Assembly (NCBI GenBank): GCA_938045195.1
Contig: CALINC010000093.1
Span: forward strand, 1-22,564
DNA: 22,564 bases
Direction: 5' to 3'
Origin: an uncultured Treponema sp.
GTDB taxonomy: Bacteria; Spirochaetota; Spirochaetia; Treponematales; Treponemataceae
The translations under genes were made by a program, and so were the position numbers. The notes beneath the pieces are model-generated. The model had not been told where the DNA came from and searched no databases. It saw only the letters and a program-made list of their open reading frames with translations. This document shows, one piece after another, positions 15,021 through 22,564 of this stretch (positions within the stretch are counted from its first letter, which is position 1; the number at the start of each line of letters is the position of its first letter).

Positions 15021-17145
15021 TTTGACCTCCCATTTCCATTTTTTCTTTCATGCGACGGATTCGCTCGGTAACAACAAGCGGCGGCTGAATATCTTTCGGT
15101 GCGTCGGGATGCAAGAGCCAAGTAGCAGCCTTATGTGTAGGAGTTATCTCAAACATCGGAGGCTCCTCTTCAAAGTCAATCTCCATTGCATATTTGTTTC
15201 GCTGTGCAAATGCATCGCCTTGAGGCGGAAAAATCATATTCGGCGGTACACCCGGTATTGATTCAAGTTTTTCTTTTGTGTCTAAGTCAGGCATAGACGA
15301 TAAAAGAGCCCAAGTATAGGGATGCGCCGGTTCATAGAATACTTCATCTGCAGAACCGTATTCAACAATTTTACCGGCATACATAACAGCAATTTCGTCT
15401 GCCATATTTGCAACGACACCGAGGTCATGAGTAATAAATATAATCGAAAGATTTCTTTCGCGCTTTAAGCTATTGATTAACTCAAGAATCTGAGCTTGAA
15501 TGGTAACATCCAAAGCAGTTGTCGGCTCATCACAAATTAAAATATCGGGATTGGAAGCAAGAGCAATCGCTATAACAACCCTTTGCCTCATACCTCCTGA
15601 GAATTGGAACGGATATTGCATAAATCGCTGACGCGCCTGAGCAATTCCGACTTCAGCCATTAAGTCTATCGAACGGGTTTTTGCCAAGCTGTACCGCATT
15701 CTATAATTCATTCTTGAGGCTTCCGAAGTCATAAATTCCAAAATACCTTCCGAAGCGGCTTTTGCATCAAGCTCTGCAGCTTTTTTCAGTTGGACTTCAA
15801 AGGATGTTTTCAGTTTGCGTAAAATATCGCGTATTTTATCTTCCAAACGCTCAATCGTTATGCTAGTCGGCAGCTTAAACTTTTTAATCATCTTGTTTTT
15901 TTGTTTACCTGTCAGTTGCTCGGCTTTTTTGGACATCTTGTAAATTAAAATGGCATTATCGATAGAACTTGCGAATGTATACGAAAAACCGCTTTTATAC
16001 AAATTAAGCTTGTCAATAGCATCACGTACAACAGGTTTTAACTTATTACACGTATTGGAAACCGTATTAATATCAAATTCGCCGCTTAATATATTTAAGG
16101 CTTCATCAATTTTTGCAATTGCTGTTTGTTTGTTGTTGCAGGCTTTTTTATTTGAATATTCTACTGCCTTGCAAAGCATTTGCGAAAATTCATTTAAGAA
16201 TTCTTCTCTAAATAGTTTTCTCGACATATCATTAAGCTGTTTGATGTCCTTGCCTTCAAGAGCCTGTTTGCCCTCTTTTCGGGAATAATATCCCAAAGCG
16301 ACAAAATCGGGCTTATGACGTTCAATACCTTTTTGCAAATTCGCTTTCAAAGCGTCTAAAGCAGCGGTTGCCTCAGCCTTATCAGAGTCGGAAAGCTCGC
16401 TTTTTTTGTATGCTACGGCTACCGCAGAAAGCTTTTCTACAACCGAAACAAAAGCGGGGTTGTCCTGCGGAATCAAGAACATATTACCGCACCGTTTGGA
16501 ATATTGTACGATACGCTTCATTTCTTGCGACACTTCACCCGCCGGACGGTCTATTACTTGAATTTTAGCACCGTCAATATACGAAATGGTGGTTTCAACC
16601 GTATCATGGGCAATATTATATTCGCGCTCCATTCTACAGCCCTCGGCAATGTAGTTGGTAAAAGCCTTGACTTTCTCTTTAACTGTCGCGGCATCTTCAC
16701 CTGCAAGAATCATATTTTCCGTTATGGTTTTTGCAAATTCTTTATAATTTTTTTTGGACTGTTTTCTTTGAGCGATATTATTCGCAAGCATTGCCTCGGT
16801 AAGCTGTTTACCGACACGCACTATCGGGTTTAAACTCGAAAGCGGGTCTTGGAATATCATTGCAATATTATTTCCGCGTATGTGATGAAAAACTTCTTCG
16901 GGGATTTGCAGCAAGTCTTTTCCATTATAATAAATTTCACCGTCTTCAACAGTTGCGTTTCCCGCCAAAATACCGAGTATAGCCCTTGCGGTTACCGATT
17001 TACCGGATCCGGACTCACCTACAATGGCAAGCGTTTTACCCTCTTCAAGGTTAAAAGACACATCACGTACGGCACGCACATAGCCGTTATTCGTCCAAAA
17101 GGATATTTTTGCGTTTCTAACTTCCAGTTTTGTTTTCTTTGCCAT
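15010..17145 (-). CDS. oppD: Oligopeptide ABC transporter ATPase OppD with a large helical insertion
   Basis: This is 711 residues; OppD proteins are usually about 330-350. Walker A GESGSGKS (43-50), Q-loop IFQDP (Gln99), signature FSGGMRQR (515-522), Walker B ILICDEP (535-541), switch His573 and the HPYTWALLSSMP C-terminal region are all intact. About 350 extra residues (roughly 128-485) lie between the Q-loop and the signature, inside the helical subdomain. The insert is Lys/Glu/Ala-rich and looks helical throughout, without a motif I recognise. It is in frame with no stop, so it is a real domain and not an assembly join. The usual C-terminal cysteines are replaced (Asp644, Asn650, Asp657, Thr675). 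The start follows the oppC stop by one base. Confidence 0.94.
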   Translation of the reverse strand: MAKKTKLEVRNAKISFWTNNGYVRAVRDVSFNLEEGKTLAIVGESGSGKSVTARAILGILAGNATVEDGEIYYNGKDLLQIPEEVFHHIRGNNIAMIFQDPLSSLNPIVRVGKQLTEAMLANNIAQRKQSKKNYKEFAKTITENMILAGEDAATVKEKVKAFTNYIAEGCRMEREYNIAHDTVETTISYIDGAKIQVIDRPAGEVSQEMKRIVQYSKRCGNMFLIPQDNPAFVSVVEKLSAVAVAYKKSELSDSDKAEATAALDALKANLQKGIERHKPDFVALGYYSRKEGKQALEGKDIKQLNDMSRKLFREEFLNEFSQMLCKAVEYSNKKACNNKQTAIAKIDEALNILSGEFDINTVSNTCNKLKPVVRDAIDKLNLYKSGFSYTFASSIDNAILIYKMSKKAEQLTGKQKNKMIKKFKLPTSITIERLEDKIRDILRKLKTSFEVQLKKAAELDAKAASEGILEFMTSEASRMNYRMRYSLAKTRSIDLMAEVGIAQARQRFMQYPFQFSGGMRQRVVIAIALASNPDILICDEPTTALDVTIQAQILELINSLKRERNLSIIFITHDLGVVANMADEIAVMYAGKIVEYGSADEVFYEPAHPYTWALLSSMPDLDTKEKLESIPGVPPNMIFPPQGDAFAQRNKYAMEIDFEEEPPMFEITPTHKAATWLLHPDAPKDIQPPLVVTERIRRMKEKMEMGGQNEQ

Positions 17146-17146
17146 A

Positions 17147-18685
17147 CTAATCCTCTACTCCTCTTAACGACGGATTAAATGCATCACGCAATCCGTTTCC
17201 GAATAAGTTAAACGAAATCATCATTAATGAGATAACACCGGCAGGGAAAAATAAAATATGCGGGTCTGTAGCCAAATATTGCTGACCGGAACCCAGCATA
17301 GTTCCTAAAGAAGCCATCGTTTTTCCGTGAAAGCTGACAATTCCTAAAAATGACAATGTAGATTCGGATAAAATAACGCTGGGGATAACTAAAGCAACAC
17401 TTGTAATAATGGTTCCTATTGCATTCGGATAAATGTGCTTAAACATAAGACGCGTATCATTTGCGCCAAGCGTCCGTGCCGCCAAAACATATTCTTGATT
17501 TTTAAAACGGTAAAACTGTGTTCTGACCCGCACACCAATTCCTATCCACCCCGTTAAAACAAAGGCAAAAAGAATACCGGTAAACACGGAAACTTTTCCC
17601 GTCTGTACAAGGTGAAGTTGAAAAAGCGTTGCAACAATGATAAACGGCATTCCCGCTAGAATATCTGTAATGCGTTCCATGATAAGGTCTATCCATCCGC
17701 CGTAATATCCGGTAACAGCCCCGTAAATGGAGCCGAGAATAAAGTTGACAATAGATACAAGAGTAGAAAGCATCAACGATAAACGGACTCCGTGTGCCAT
17801 TCGCACCATAATGTCAAATCCTTGACCATCGGTTCCGAACGTATTTGCCGGTTCATGCCCATGTAAAAGCTGATAATAGTTATAGTAAAGCACTCGAACA
17901 CCTACCATTGTTTTATCTCGCGGTATTGAGTAAAGGACTTTGCCGTTTTCGTCCCTTAAATAATTATCAACCAAACCGGTCTGAGCAACTTTTTCTACAC
18001 TAAGTCTTTTTCCTTCATTATCAACAGGATAATCCCGCCCATCCACTTTATACCAAAGATTCGCGTCAGCTTGATCTCGGGCGGCAAATTCATTTTTGGT
18101 GTCTATCATAGGGAATATAATCTGTTTTCCCGTTTTGTTTTGCCATGCGAGAATTTCGTTATAGGTCTCGGGCGTAATATTCAAATAGACAAAACCGACA
18201 CCGCGGTATGAATCGGTTTTAACATATCTATATCGGCTTTTTCCATCGGTAAATTCTTTACCTAAGGAAACAAGCGGTGAAGCTGCAAAAGCCTCATCCC
18301 AACTGATTTTTTTTGTTCCATCACCGTTTTCTATTCCATATCCTATACCGATAGTATAAATCAAATACTTATCGTTGTACTTCATCGTTTTGGAACCGTC
18401 CCAAAAGCCCGTCTTATTAAAAAAGTGCAGCTTCGGACGGACTTTTGCATAAATTGCATCAGCATACGCCAAATCATACTTTGAGAAAAAAGGTATAATT
18501 ATTGCAAATAAAATAATAGCACCTATAATATAGGTAGCCGCAACGGATGCGCTATTTCGTTTAAAACGCAGCCAAGCGTCTTTAAAGTAACCTATCGGCT
18601 TTGTTTCAAATTTTGCATCGAAAATTTGGTCATCCCGTTGTACCAATTTAAATTTTTCTTGAGGGATATGTTTTATATTATCCAT
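17147..18685 (-). CDS. oppC: Oligopeptide ABC transporter permease OppC with a large extracytoplasmic insertion
   Basis: This is 512 residues; OppC is usually about 300. The N-terminus and first membrane helix (about 48-67) are followed by about 190 extra residues (roughly 82-275). The normal permease then resumes with the HEPANTFGTDGQGFDIMVR segment, equivalent to the HPFGTD-GRD motif that follows the first helix in OppC/DppC. Five more helices and the EAA coupling loop (EYVLAARTLGANDTRLMFKH, about 419-438) complete the permease. The insert is rich in Tyr, Asp, Lys and Gly and should lie outside the cytoplasmic membrane, facing OppA. The gene starts four bases after oppB. Confidence 0.94.
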   Translation of the reverse strand: MDNIKHIPQEKFKLVQRDDQIFDAKFETKPIGYFKDAWLRFKRNSASVAATYIIGAIILFAIIIPFFSKYDLAYADAIYAKVRPKLHFFNKTGFWDGSKTMKYNDKYLIYTIGIGYGIENGDGTKKISWDEAFAASPLVSLGKEFTDGKSRYRYVKTDSYRGVGFVYLNITPETYNEILAWQNKTGKQIIFPMIDTKNEFAARDQADANLWYKVDGRDYPVDNEGKRLSVEKVAQTGLVDNYLRDENGKVLYSIPRDKTMVGVRVLYYNYYQLLHGHEPANTFGTDGQGFDIMVRMAHGVRLSLMLSTLVSIVNFILGSIYGAVTGYYGGWIDLIMERITDILAGMPFIIVATLFQLHLVQTGKVSVFTGILFAFVLTGWIGIGVRVRTQFYRFKNQEYVLAARTLGANDTRLMFKHIYPNAIGTIITSVALVIPSVILSESTLSFLGIVSFHGKTMASLGTMLGSGQQYLATDPHILFFPAGVISLMMISFNLFGNGLRDAFNPSLRGVED

Positions 18686-18689
18686 AGCA

Positions 18690-19655
18690 CTATCTCTCCC
18701 CTATCCTAATTCTCGGATCCAATAAACCGTAGCTTAGGTCTGTAATAATAGCAGTACACAAACCGATTGCCGTGTAAAACATACCGGTAGCCACAAAAAG
18801 GTCATAATCCAATAAACTAATTGATGTAATATATAATTTACCGATACCATTAATTGCAAAAATCTTTTCAGTAATTATAGCACCTGCCATTATACCTAAT
18901 ATAAATGCTATAATACCGGGTAATATAGGTACCATTGCATTTTTTAGAGCATGCCGCCTGAGCGCCTGAGCGCGGGTAAGCCCCTTTGTTCTTGCCAAAA
19001 GCATATATTCACTGGTAAGTGCTTCGGTAAGCTCTGCCCGTACCGAACGGGTAAAACCTGCAATCGCACCGAATGAAAGCGAAAGAATAGGCAACACCAT
19101 AGAATGGAACATCTTGAGCGTCCACCAAGAACCGCCGCTCTCATGTAATGATGAAACAATAACAGGGAAAAGTCCCAATTTATAACCTAAAGTATACTGT
19201 AATACGAACGCATACACAAAGGACGGAACCGATATAAATAACATTACAATTATGGATATCAAATGGTCTATCCATTTATTTTTATAGATTGCGGCAATTA
19301 TGCCGAATAAAATTCCAAGCGGAATAGAAAAAATAGTTGAATACAGATTTAAGATAATAGTAGGAGGCAGTTTACTGATAATAACCTCCTGTGCCGGCTT
19401 TAGATAATCTACTTTCCATGAAGTTCCCCAATCGCCGGTTGTAATAATATTCTTTAAAAAGATACCATATTGGTACATAATAGGCTTATCATAACCGAGA
19501 GCCTTTCGCCTTGACATTTCCAGTTCTGCCTCCAAACCCATCATAGGCAATTCAGGCTGCAGCAACTTTATAAGCGTAAAGTCTATGGTCATAATGATAA
19601 AAAAAGTTATAAGACCTAAGCCCAACCTTTTTAACACATACTTAAATGTCCGCAT
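18690..19655 (-). CDS. oppB: Oligopeptide ABC transporter permease OppB
   Basis: This 321-residue protein is of ordinary family length. It has an N-terminal helix (MRTFKYVLKRLGLGLITFFIIM is split across the first membrane segment), an extracytoplasmic loop ending in GDWGTSW, five further helices and the EAA loop (EYMLLARTKGLTRAQALRRH), which contacts the ATPases. It ends with LLDPRIR, a hallmark of the family. AAGGAG lies 8 bases before the ATG. It begins 162 bases after oppA, behind a strong hairpin, and is tightly followed by oppC. Unlike its partners it carries no large insertion. Confidence 0.95.
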   Translation of the reverse strand: MRTFKYVLKRLGLGLITFFIIMTIDFTLIKLLQPELPMMGLEAELEMSRRKALGYDKPIMYQYGIFLKNIITTGDWGTSWKVDYLKPAQEVIISKLPPTIILNLYSTIFSIPLGILFGIIAAIYKNKWIDHLISIIVMLFISVPSFVYAFVLQYTLGYKLGLFPVIVSSLHESGGSWWTLKMFHSMVLPILSLSFGAIAGFTRSVRAELTEALTSEYMLLARTKGLTRAQALRRHALKNAMVPILPGIIAFILGIMAGAIITEKIFAINGIGKLYITSISLLDYDLFVATGMFYTAIGLCTAIITDLSYGLLDPRIRIGER

Positions 19656-19725
19656 AAAATAAACTCCTTATGTTCAAAATAATGAGACAGGACAAATCAC
19701 ACAGTAAGAACATAAAGCAAGAGAA

Positions 19726-19770
19726 GCACTGCGGCAAGAATCCGCTTAATGAAAATTCTAACCGCAGTGC
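19726..19770 (-). terminator. Hairpin between oppA and oppB, probable attenuator or mRNA-processing signal
   Basis: A perfect 9-bp GC-rich stem (GCACTGCGG 19726-19734 / CCGCAGTGC 19762-19770) continues after a 2-base internal loop into a 5-bp stem (AGAAT 19737-19741 / ATTCT 19755-19759). The minus-strand sequence after it is only moderately T-rich, so termination is probably partial. Such a structure would let oppA be made in excess of oppBCDF or stabilise the oppA message. A second inverted repeat (19668-19675 / 19708-19715) ends at the oppB ribosome site, and a small palindrome (TCACAGTGTGA) lies at 19775-19785. Confidence 0.6.
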
Positions 19771-19817
19771 ATAATCACAGTGTGAATTGAACGTAAGTTA
19801 AATTCCTATTTACGGTT

Positions 19818-22196
19818 TTATTCGTAATTCAACTGCCCCTGATTCTTCTTAATGAATTCTTCCCATTCGGCATCCGTATAATTAAACTTATACATTTTAA
19901 AGCCGCCGTAGCCGTACATGATATTGTATACATCCGTCGGATAGTCAATTTTATACGAAACTAAACTTGCAGCAGTATATGTTCCAACAGGGATACACTG
20001 GTAAGACCTAAGAACAGCGTTTTCAAGAGCAGCAAGGATCTGCAGCTTTTCATCAGCATCCTTTGAGAAATCTCCATCACCGTTTATTGAATCCGACCAT
20101 ACATCCAATGTTCTTTCATCCTCAAAAACGGAACCATCCGCTCTTTGGATCTTAAGCTTAAGTTTTTCTTTACTGGGATCCCAGCCGTTAGACTCGTGGA
20201 TCTTGTTCAAGCCGCCCATGTAAGAGGGGTTGGTGTAAACCCTAATTGTACTAAAGGGATAGAAGTATGCACCGCCCCATGCGCCGCGGATAGCCATATT
20301 TTTACCGGCAGCAACATTATCATAGCGTTTGGGATCACCGGCTTCATATTTAATTTTAATTTTACCTTCAAACGGAGTACCCTTCGAGCCTTCATCGATA
20401 AATTCCTGCATTAAATCCTGCTGTTTGATAGCCTGAGGACTTAATTCCGAAGGAGAAGCCATAACTTCAATCGGCACGATTTCACCGTCTTTGTAAACAC
20501 CGTCAGCAATTGCTTGTTTATAAGCCGATGTAAAGAGTTCGCGCGCATATCCAATATCCCGTCCGGTAATCTTTGCATAGTTTGCATCTGCATTAGCTCT
20601 GGAAGAATCCATACCATACAAATCCAATATGGCTTTCTTTGCATAATAAGAATTGCGGTAAACAGAGTTAGGATCCTTAGAGATGTTATAATAGTACATT
20701 CCGTTAAACAGGAAGAAAGCAGGCTTAAATCCCGAAGTAGCTTCACGGCAGAATTTTTCGCGGTCGATACATAAAGAAAGTGCTTTTCTAAAATCTTTAT
20801 AGCGCATTACAATACGTTTTCCGCTGCCCTTTTCTTTATCACGTGCATTTAAAGCATCATCGCTTGTGGCAAAAATAAAACGATCGGTATAACTTTCATC
20901 GGTAAAATAAAGACGATCGCTTTTTTTATATTTTTCGAGGTCATCGGATGTCAAAGAAACATCGTCTACCAAACCTTGACCAAAGCGCTGCATAACTGTG
21001 GCATGGTTATCGATAATATCAATTATTACCGCGTCTGCTTGATACTGACCTTCGAGCCGGCTGTCATGGTAACCGCCGTAATAAGGATTCCGCACCAATC
21101 TCATTTGCTTATCTTTTTCAAAAGAGGCAATCTTATAAGGACCAAACGAAACAGTGTTGCTCATGTCGGTTCCGTAGGTGGTTCCCTTAAGTTTTTCAAC
21201 CGTTTTAAAGTTCTTTTCGTACGTTTCTTTATGAACCAGCCAATTGCTTCCTAAGGATGTCAAAAAGTAGAACATTTCGATGGGCTGAGCGGTAATATAC
21301 ACCACCTGATATTCACCGGTTTTAAAAAACCCGACATCTTCCCAAGGTGTTTCGGGGTAAACCTCGCCTGTGTCATACACACAGAATTCTTTCCAAGCTT
21401 CAGAATTATCATCACCGAACGCCTTAGCAATGGTAAGGATTTCAGCTTTAGAAGCGTCAGTTACGTCAAAATACTTATTATCCTTATATTTCTCAAAAAT
21501 ATCAACATCGTTTACCGTAAAAAAACTCTTATACTTGGAGTTTTTATAATAGCTTTCCGCCGTACCTCCAAAGAAAGTAATGTTGTCGGTAAATGTGAAC
21601 ATGAGTTTTGCATCAGCAGGAGCACCGCTTTCCCAAGCTTTATAAACGGGCGTACCCGCCAAATCGTTTGCAAAATAAGCATCGGCTTTGTAAACGGCAG
21701 CATCACGGACACGTTTATCATTGGAACGGTAGTTTTTCATTGAAGGCTCCATCAAAAGCTTCATCGACTCGACATAGTCATCGGCTTTGATGAGTTCTCC
21801 CGTCTCCCATTTCATTGCAGGATTTAAGTCAATTTGGAAAACTCTACCCTCTTTTACATCCTCGGCAATTCCATACTTTGCCTTGTTTGCGAATGTGGCT
21901 GTTATATCCTTAACATCCGTAGCAGCAACATACTCCCACTTCCATTCTCCGGGCTTGTCCCCCATTGCCGTGTCAACAAGCGGCGTCGTTATAAAGTTCA
22001 TAAAACTGGAATCACCGCTATTTTCCCATGTATGGGGGTTCCAGTTAAGCGGCCCTACCGACCATGCCTCCCTGTAAGTGTACACAATTTTTTCAAAGTC
22101 TTTTGTCGATTTCTTACCATTGCAGCTTACTACAACGCCAAGAACCAATGCTAAAACCAGCAAAACAGCAAAGAGCTTAAAAACATTTTTTCTCAT
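19818..22196 (-). CDS. oppA: Oligopeptide-binding lipoprotein OppA (enlarged)
   Basis: This encodes 792 residues; OppA proteins are usually about 520-600. A signal peptide with lipobox VVSC (Cys25) anchors it to a membrane. The body has features of the SBP_bac_5 family: an early GPLNWNPHTW segment, MKWETGELIKADDYVESMKLL (the substrate-lobe DGxxxTAxDV-type motif), NTVSFGPYKIASFEKDKQMRLVRNPYYGG, DFRKALSLCIDREKF and NATVMQRF-type strands. Extra length appears spread over several loops (for example the FFGGTAESYYKNSK region). It would capture peptides and hand them to OppBC. GGAGG lies 6 bases before the ATG. It is the first gene of the operon. Confidence 0.95.
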   Translation of the reverse strand: MRKNVFKLFAVLLVLALVLGVVVSCNGKKSTKDFEKIVYTYREAWSVGPLNWNPHTWENSGDSSFMNFITTPLVDTAMGDKPGEWKWEYVAATDVKDITATFANKAKYGIAEDVKEGRVFQIDLNPAMKWETGELIKADDYVESMKLLMEPSMKNYRSNDKRVRDAAVYKADAYFANDLAGTPVYKAWESGAPADAKLMFTFTDNITFFGGTAESYYKNSKYKSFFTVNDVDIFEKYKDNKYFDVTDASKAEILTIAKAFGDDNSEAWKEFCVYDTGEVYPETPWEDVGFFKTGEYQVVYITAQPIEMFYFLTSLGSNWLVHKETYEKNFKTVEKLKGTTYGTDMSNTVSFGPYKIASFEKDKQMRLVRNPYYGGYHDSRLEGQYQADAVIIDIIDNHATVMQRFGQGLVDDVSLTSDDLEKYKKSDRLYFTDESYTDRFIFATSDDALNARDKEKGSGKRIVMRYKDFRKALSLCIDREKFCREATSGFKPAFFLFNGMYYYNISKDPNSVYRNSYYAKKAILDLYGMDSSRANADANYAKITGRDIGYARELFTSAYKQAIADGVYKDGEIVPIEVMASPSELSPQAIKQQDLMQEFIDEGSKGTPFEGKIKIKYEAGDPKRYDNVAAGKNMAIRGAWGGAYFYPFSTIRVYTNPSYMGGLNKIHESNGWDPSKEKLKLKIQRADGSVFEDERTLDVWSDSINGDGDFSKDADEKLQILAALENAVLRSYQCIPVGTYTAASLVSYKIDYPTDVYNIMYGYGGFKMYKFNYTDAEWEEFIKKNQGQLNYE

Positions 22197-22260
22197 TGCA
22201 TTCCTCCGTTATTATAATATTATTGAACTCTACCATAAAGGTTCAACACTATGGAATTTC

Positions 22261-22289
22261 ATTATATATAATTATATGCAATACGTCAA
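22261..22289 (-). promoter_or_regulatory. Promoter of the opp operon
   Basis: On the minus strand TTGACG (22289-22284), exactly 17 bases, then a perfect TATAAT (22266-22261) form a near-consensus sigma-70 promoter. A start near 22254 gives a leader of about 58 bases, which contains a weak inverted repeat (TTGAAC 22223-22228 / GTTCAA 22241-22246) upstream of the GGAGG ribosome site. A second TTGACA begins 10 bases further upstream (22299-22294). Confidence 0.65.
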
Positions 22290-22319
22290 TAGGTCATGTC
22301 AAGACACAAGAAATATTTT

Positions 22320-22380
22320 TAAAAAAAATCCGATTCGGTGCCCTGCTGATTTATCCTGCCCCGATTGTCAGGGCAACCGA
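22320..22380 (-). terminator. Hairpin followed by T8 on the minus strand
   Basis: The stem TTCGGT/GCCCTG with CAGGGC/ACCGAA (about 22334-22345 and 22369-22380, one bulged base) has a 23-base loop. On the minus strand it is followed by CGGATTTTTTTT. It lies 31 bases upstream of the oppA -35. It may end a small minus-strand RNA or insulate opp from upstream transcription. Confidence 0.45.
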
Positions 22381-22449
22381 AGCATAAATAAAAGTAAAAA
22401 GCCGATACTCCAAATTAGGCGGAAAACAAATAGACATCAACCCCGTCTA

Positions 22450-22478
22450 TTGACAAATTTTAAATTTTGTTATACAAT
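22450..22478 (+). promoter_or_regulatory. Promoter-like element of the divergent gene at the window end
   Basis: TTGACA (22450-22455), 17 bases, then TACAAT (22473-22478). The transcription start is expected at about 22485, which is the A of the following ATG. The right arm of an inverted repeat (22429-22435 / 22445-22451) overlaps the -35. Confidence 0.5.
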
Positions 22479-22484
22479 AACATT

Positions 22485-22564
22485 ATGGATACGTTATTTT
22501 TTACGCACTTATGGTTTTCTCAAAACAACATGTTGACTAAAGAAAACATGTGTAAAAAGATAGC
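22485..22564 (+). CDS. Possible start of a gene truncated by the window edge
   Basis: From the ATG at 22485 the frame stays open to the end of the window (26 complete codons, beginning MDTLFFTHLWFS). It is preceded by a near-consensus promoter but has no Shine-Dalgarno. The product cannot be identified from so few residues. It is called mainly because of the promoter position, so confidence is low. Confidence 0.35.
   Translation, partial: MDTLFFTHLWFSQNNMLTKENMCKKI

Larger units (their letters stand above)
22197..22484. other. Intergenic region upstream of oppA
   Basis: This region has no convincing gene. It holds the oppA leader and promoter (22197-22289), a minus-oriented hairpin plus T-run (22320-22380), an inverted repeat AATAGAC-N9-GTCTATT (22429-22451), and a plus-strand promoter (22450-22478). 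A long open frame across it overlaps oppA antisense and has no coding character. Confidence 0.6.

Noticed and set aside
15691..16764. OppD insertion as a frameshift, intein or mobile element
   Set aside because: The reading frame is continuous, there are no terminal repeats, no intein splice-site residues and no nuclease or transposase motifs, and codon use looks like that of the flanking ATPase.
22078..22536. Open frame of 152 codons on the plus strand, antisense to the oppA start
   Set aside because: It runs through the oppA leader, promoter and hairpin, has no ribosome site and no protein-like composition. It is a by-product of AT-rich DNA.

Overview
The window is AT-rich and looks like chromosome of an oral-type spirochaete, most likely a Treponema close to the T. 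denticola group. This is inferred from protein style (lipoproteins with loose spirochaetal lipoboxes, a small beta-barrel-like exported protein, a large Ig-like lipoprotein), from base composition and from gene content. No marker gene here proves the species. No tRNA, rRNA, CRISPR array, transposase or phage gene was found.

Layout. 1-270: three consecutive hairpins and a T-run, then a promoter region. 271-5413 (+): an exported surface-protein cluster of a beta-barrel-like protein, a 1112-residue lipoprotein with repeated beta/Ig-like domains, and a 294-residue exported protein that is a paralogue of the middle of that lipoprotein. 5530-7033 (-): miaA (tRNA dimethylallyltransferase) behind an overlapping polytopic membrane protein. 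7034-7178: a divergent control region with two strong palindromes. 7179-9910 (+): an ABC exporter half-transporter and an HSL-type alpha/beta hydrolase whose nucleophilic serine is replaced by glycine. A bidirectional hairpin terminator (9916-9939) closes that unit. 9946-13194 (-): a five-gene envelope module, padR - HAAS/DUF1700+DUF4097 - DUF1700 membrane protein - 62-residue membrane protein - membrane-anchored DUF4097, behind a strong promoter and a probable PadR operator. 13399-13860 (-): a DUF3899-like membrane protein. 13989-22196 (-): a complete oppA-oppB-oppC-oppD-oppF peptide-import operon. 22485-22564 (+): the first codons of a possible divergent gene cut by the window edge.

The most striking feature is the Opp operon. 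OppB is of normal size, but OppA (792 aa), OppC (512 aa, about 190 extra extracytoplasmic residues) and OppD (711 aa, about 350 extra residues between the Q-loop and the ABC signature) are greatly enlarged. OppF has a smaller charged insert, and the cysteine motif usual at the C-terminus of OppD/DppD proteins has been replaced. The parts seem to have expanded together, which suggests one co-evolved machine with an extra extracytoplasmic and an extra cytoplasmic layer. The second notable system is the PadR-controlled module, whose two DUF4097 proteins carry very regular repeats of about 19 residues (beta-solenoid-like), one apparently soluble and cytoplasmic and one membrane-anchored.

All calls come from reading the sequence and from remembered family features. 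No database search was run, so novelty statements are provisional.
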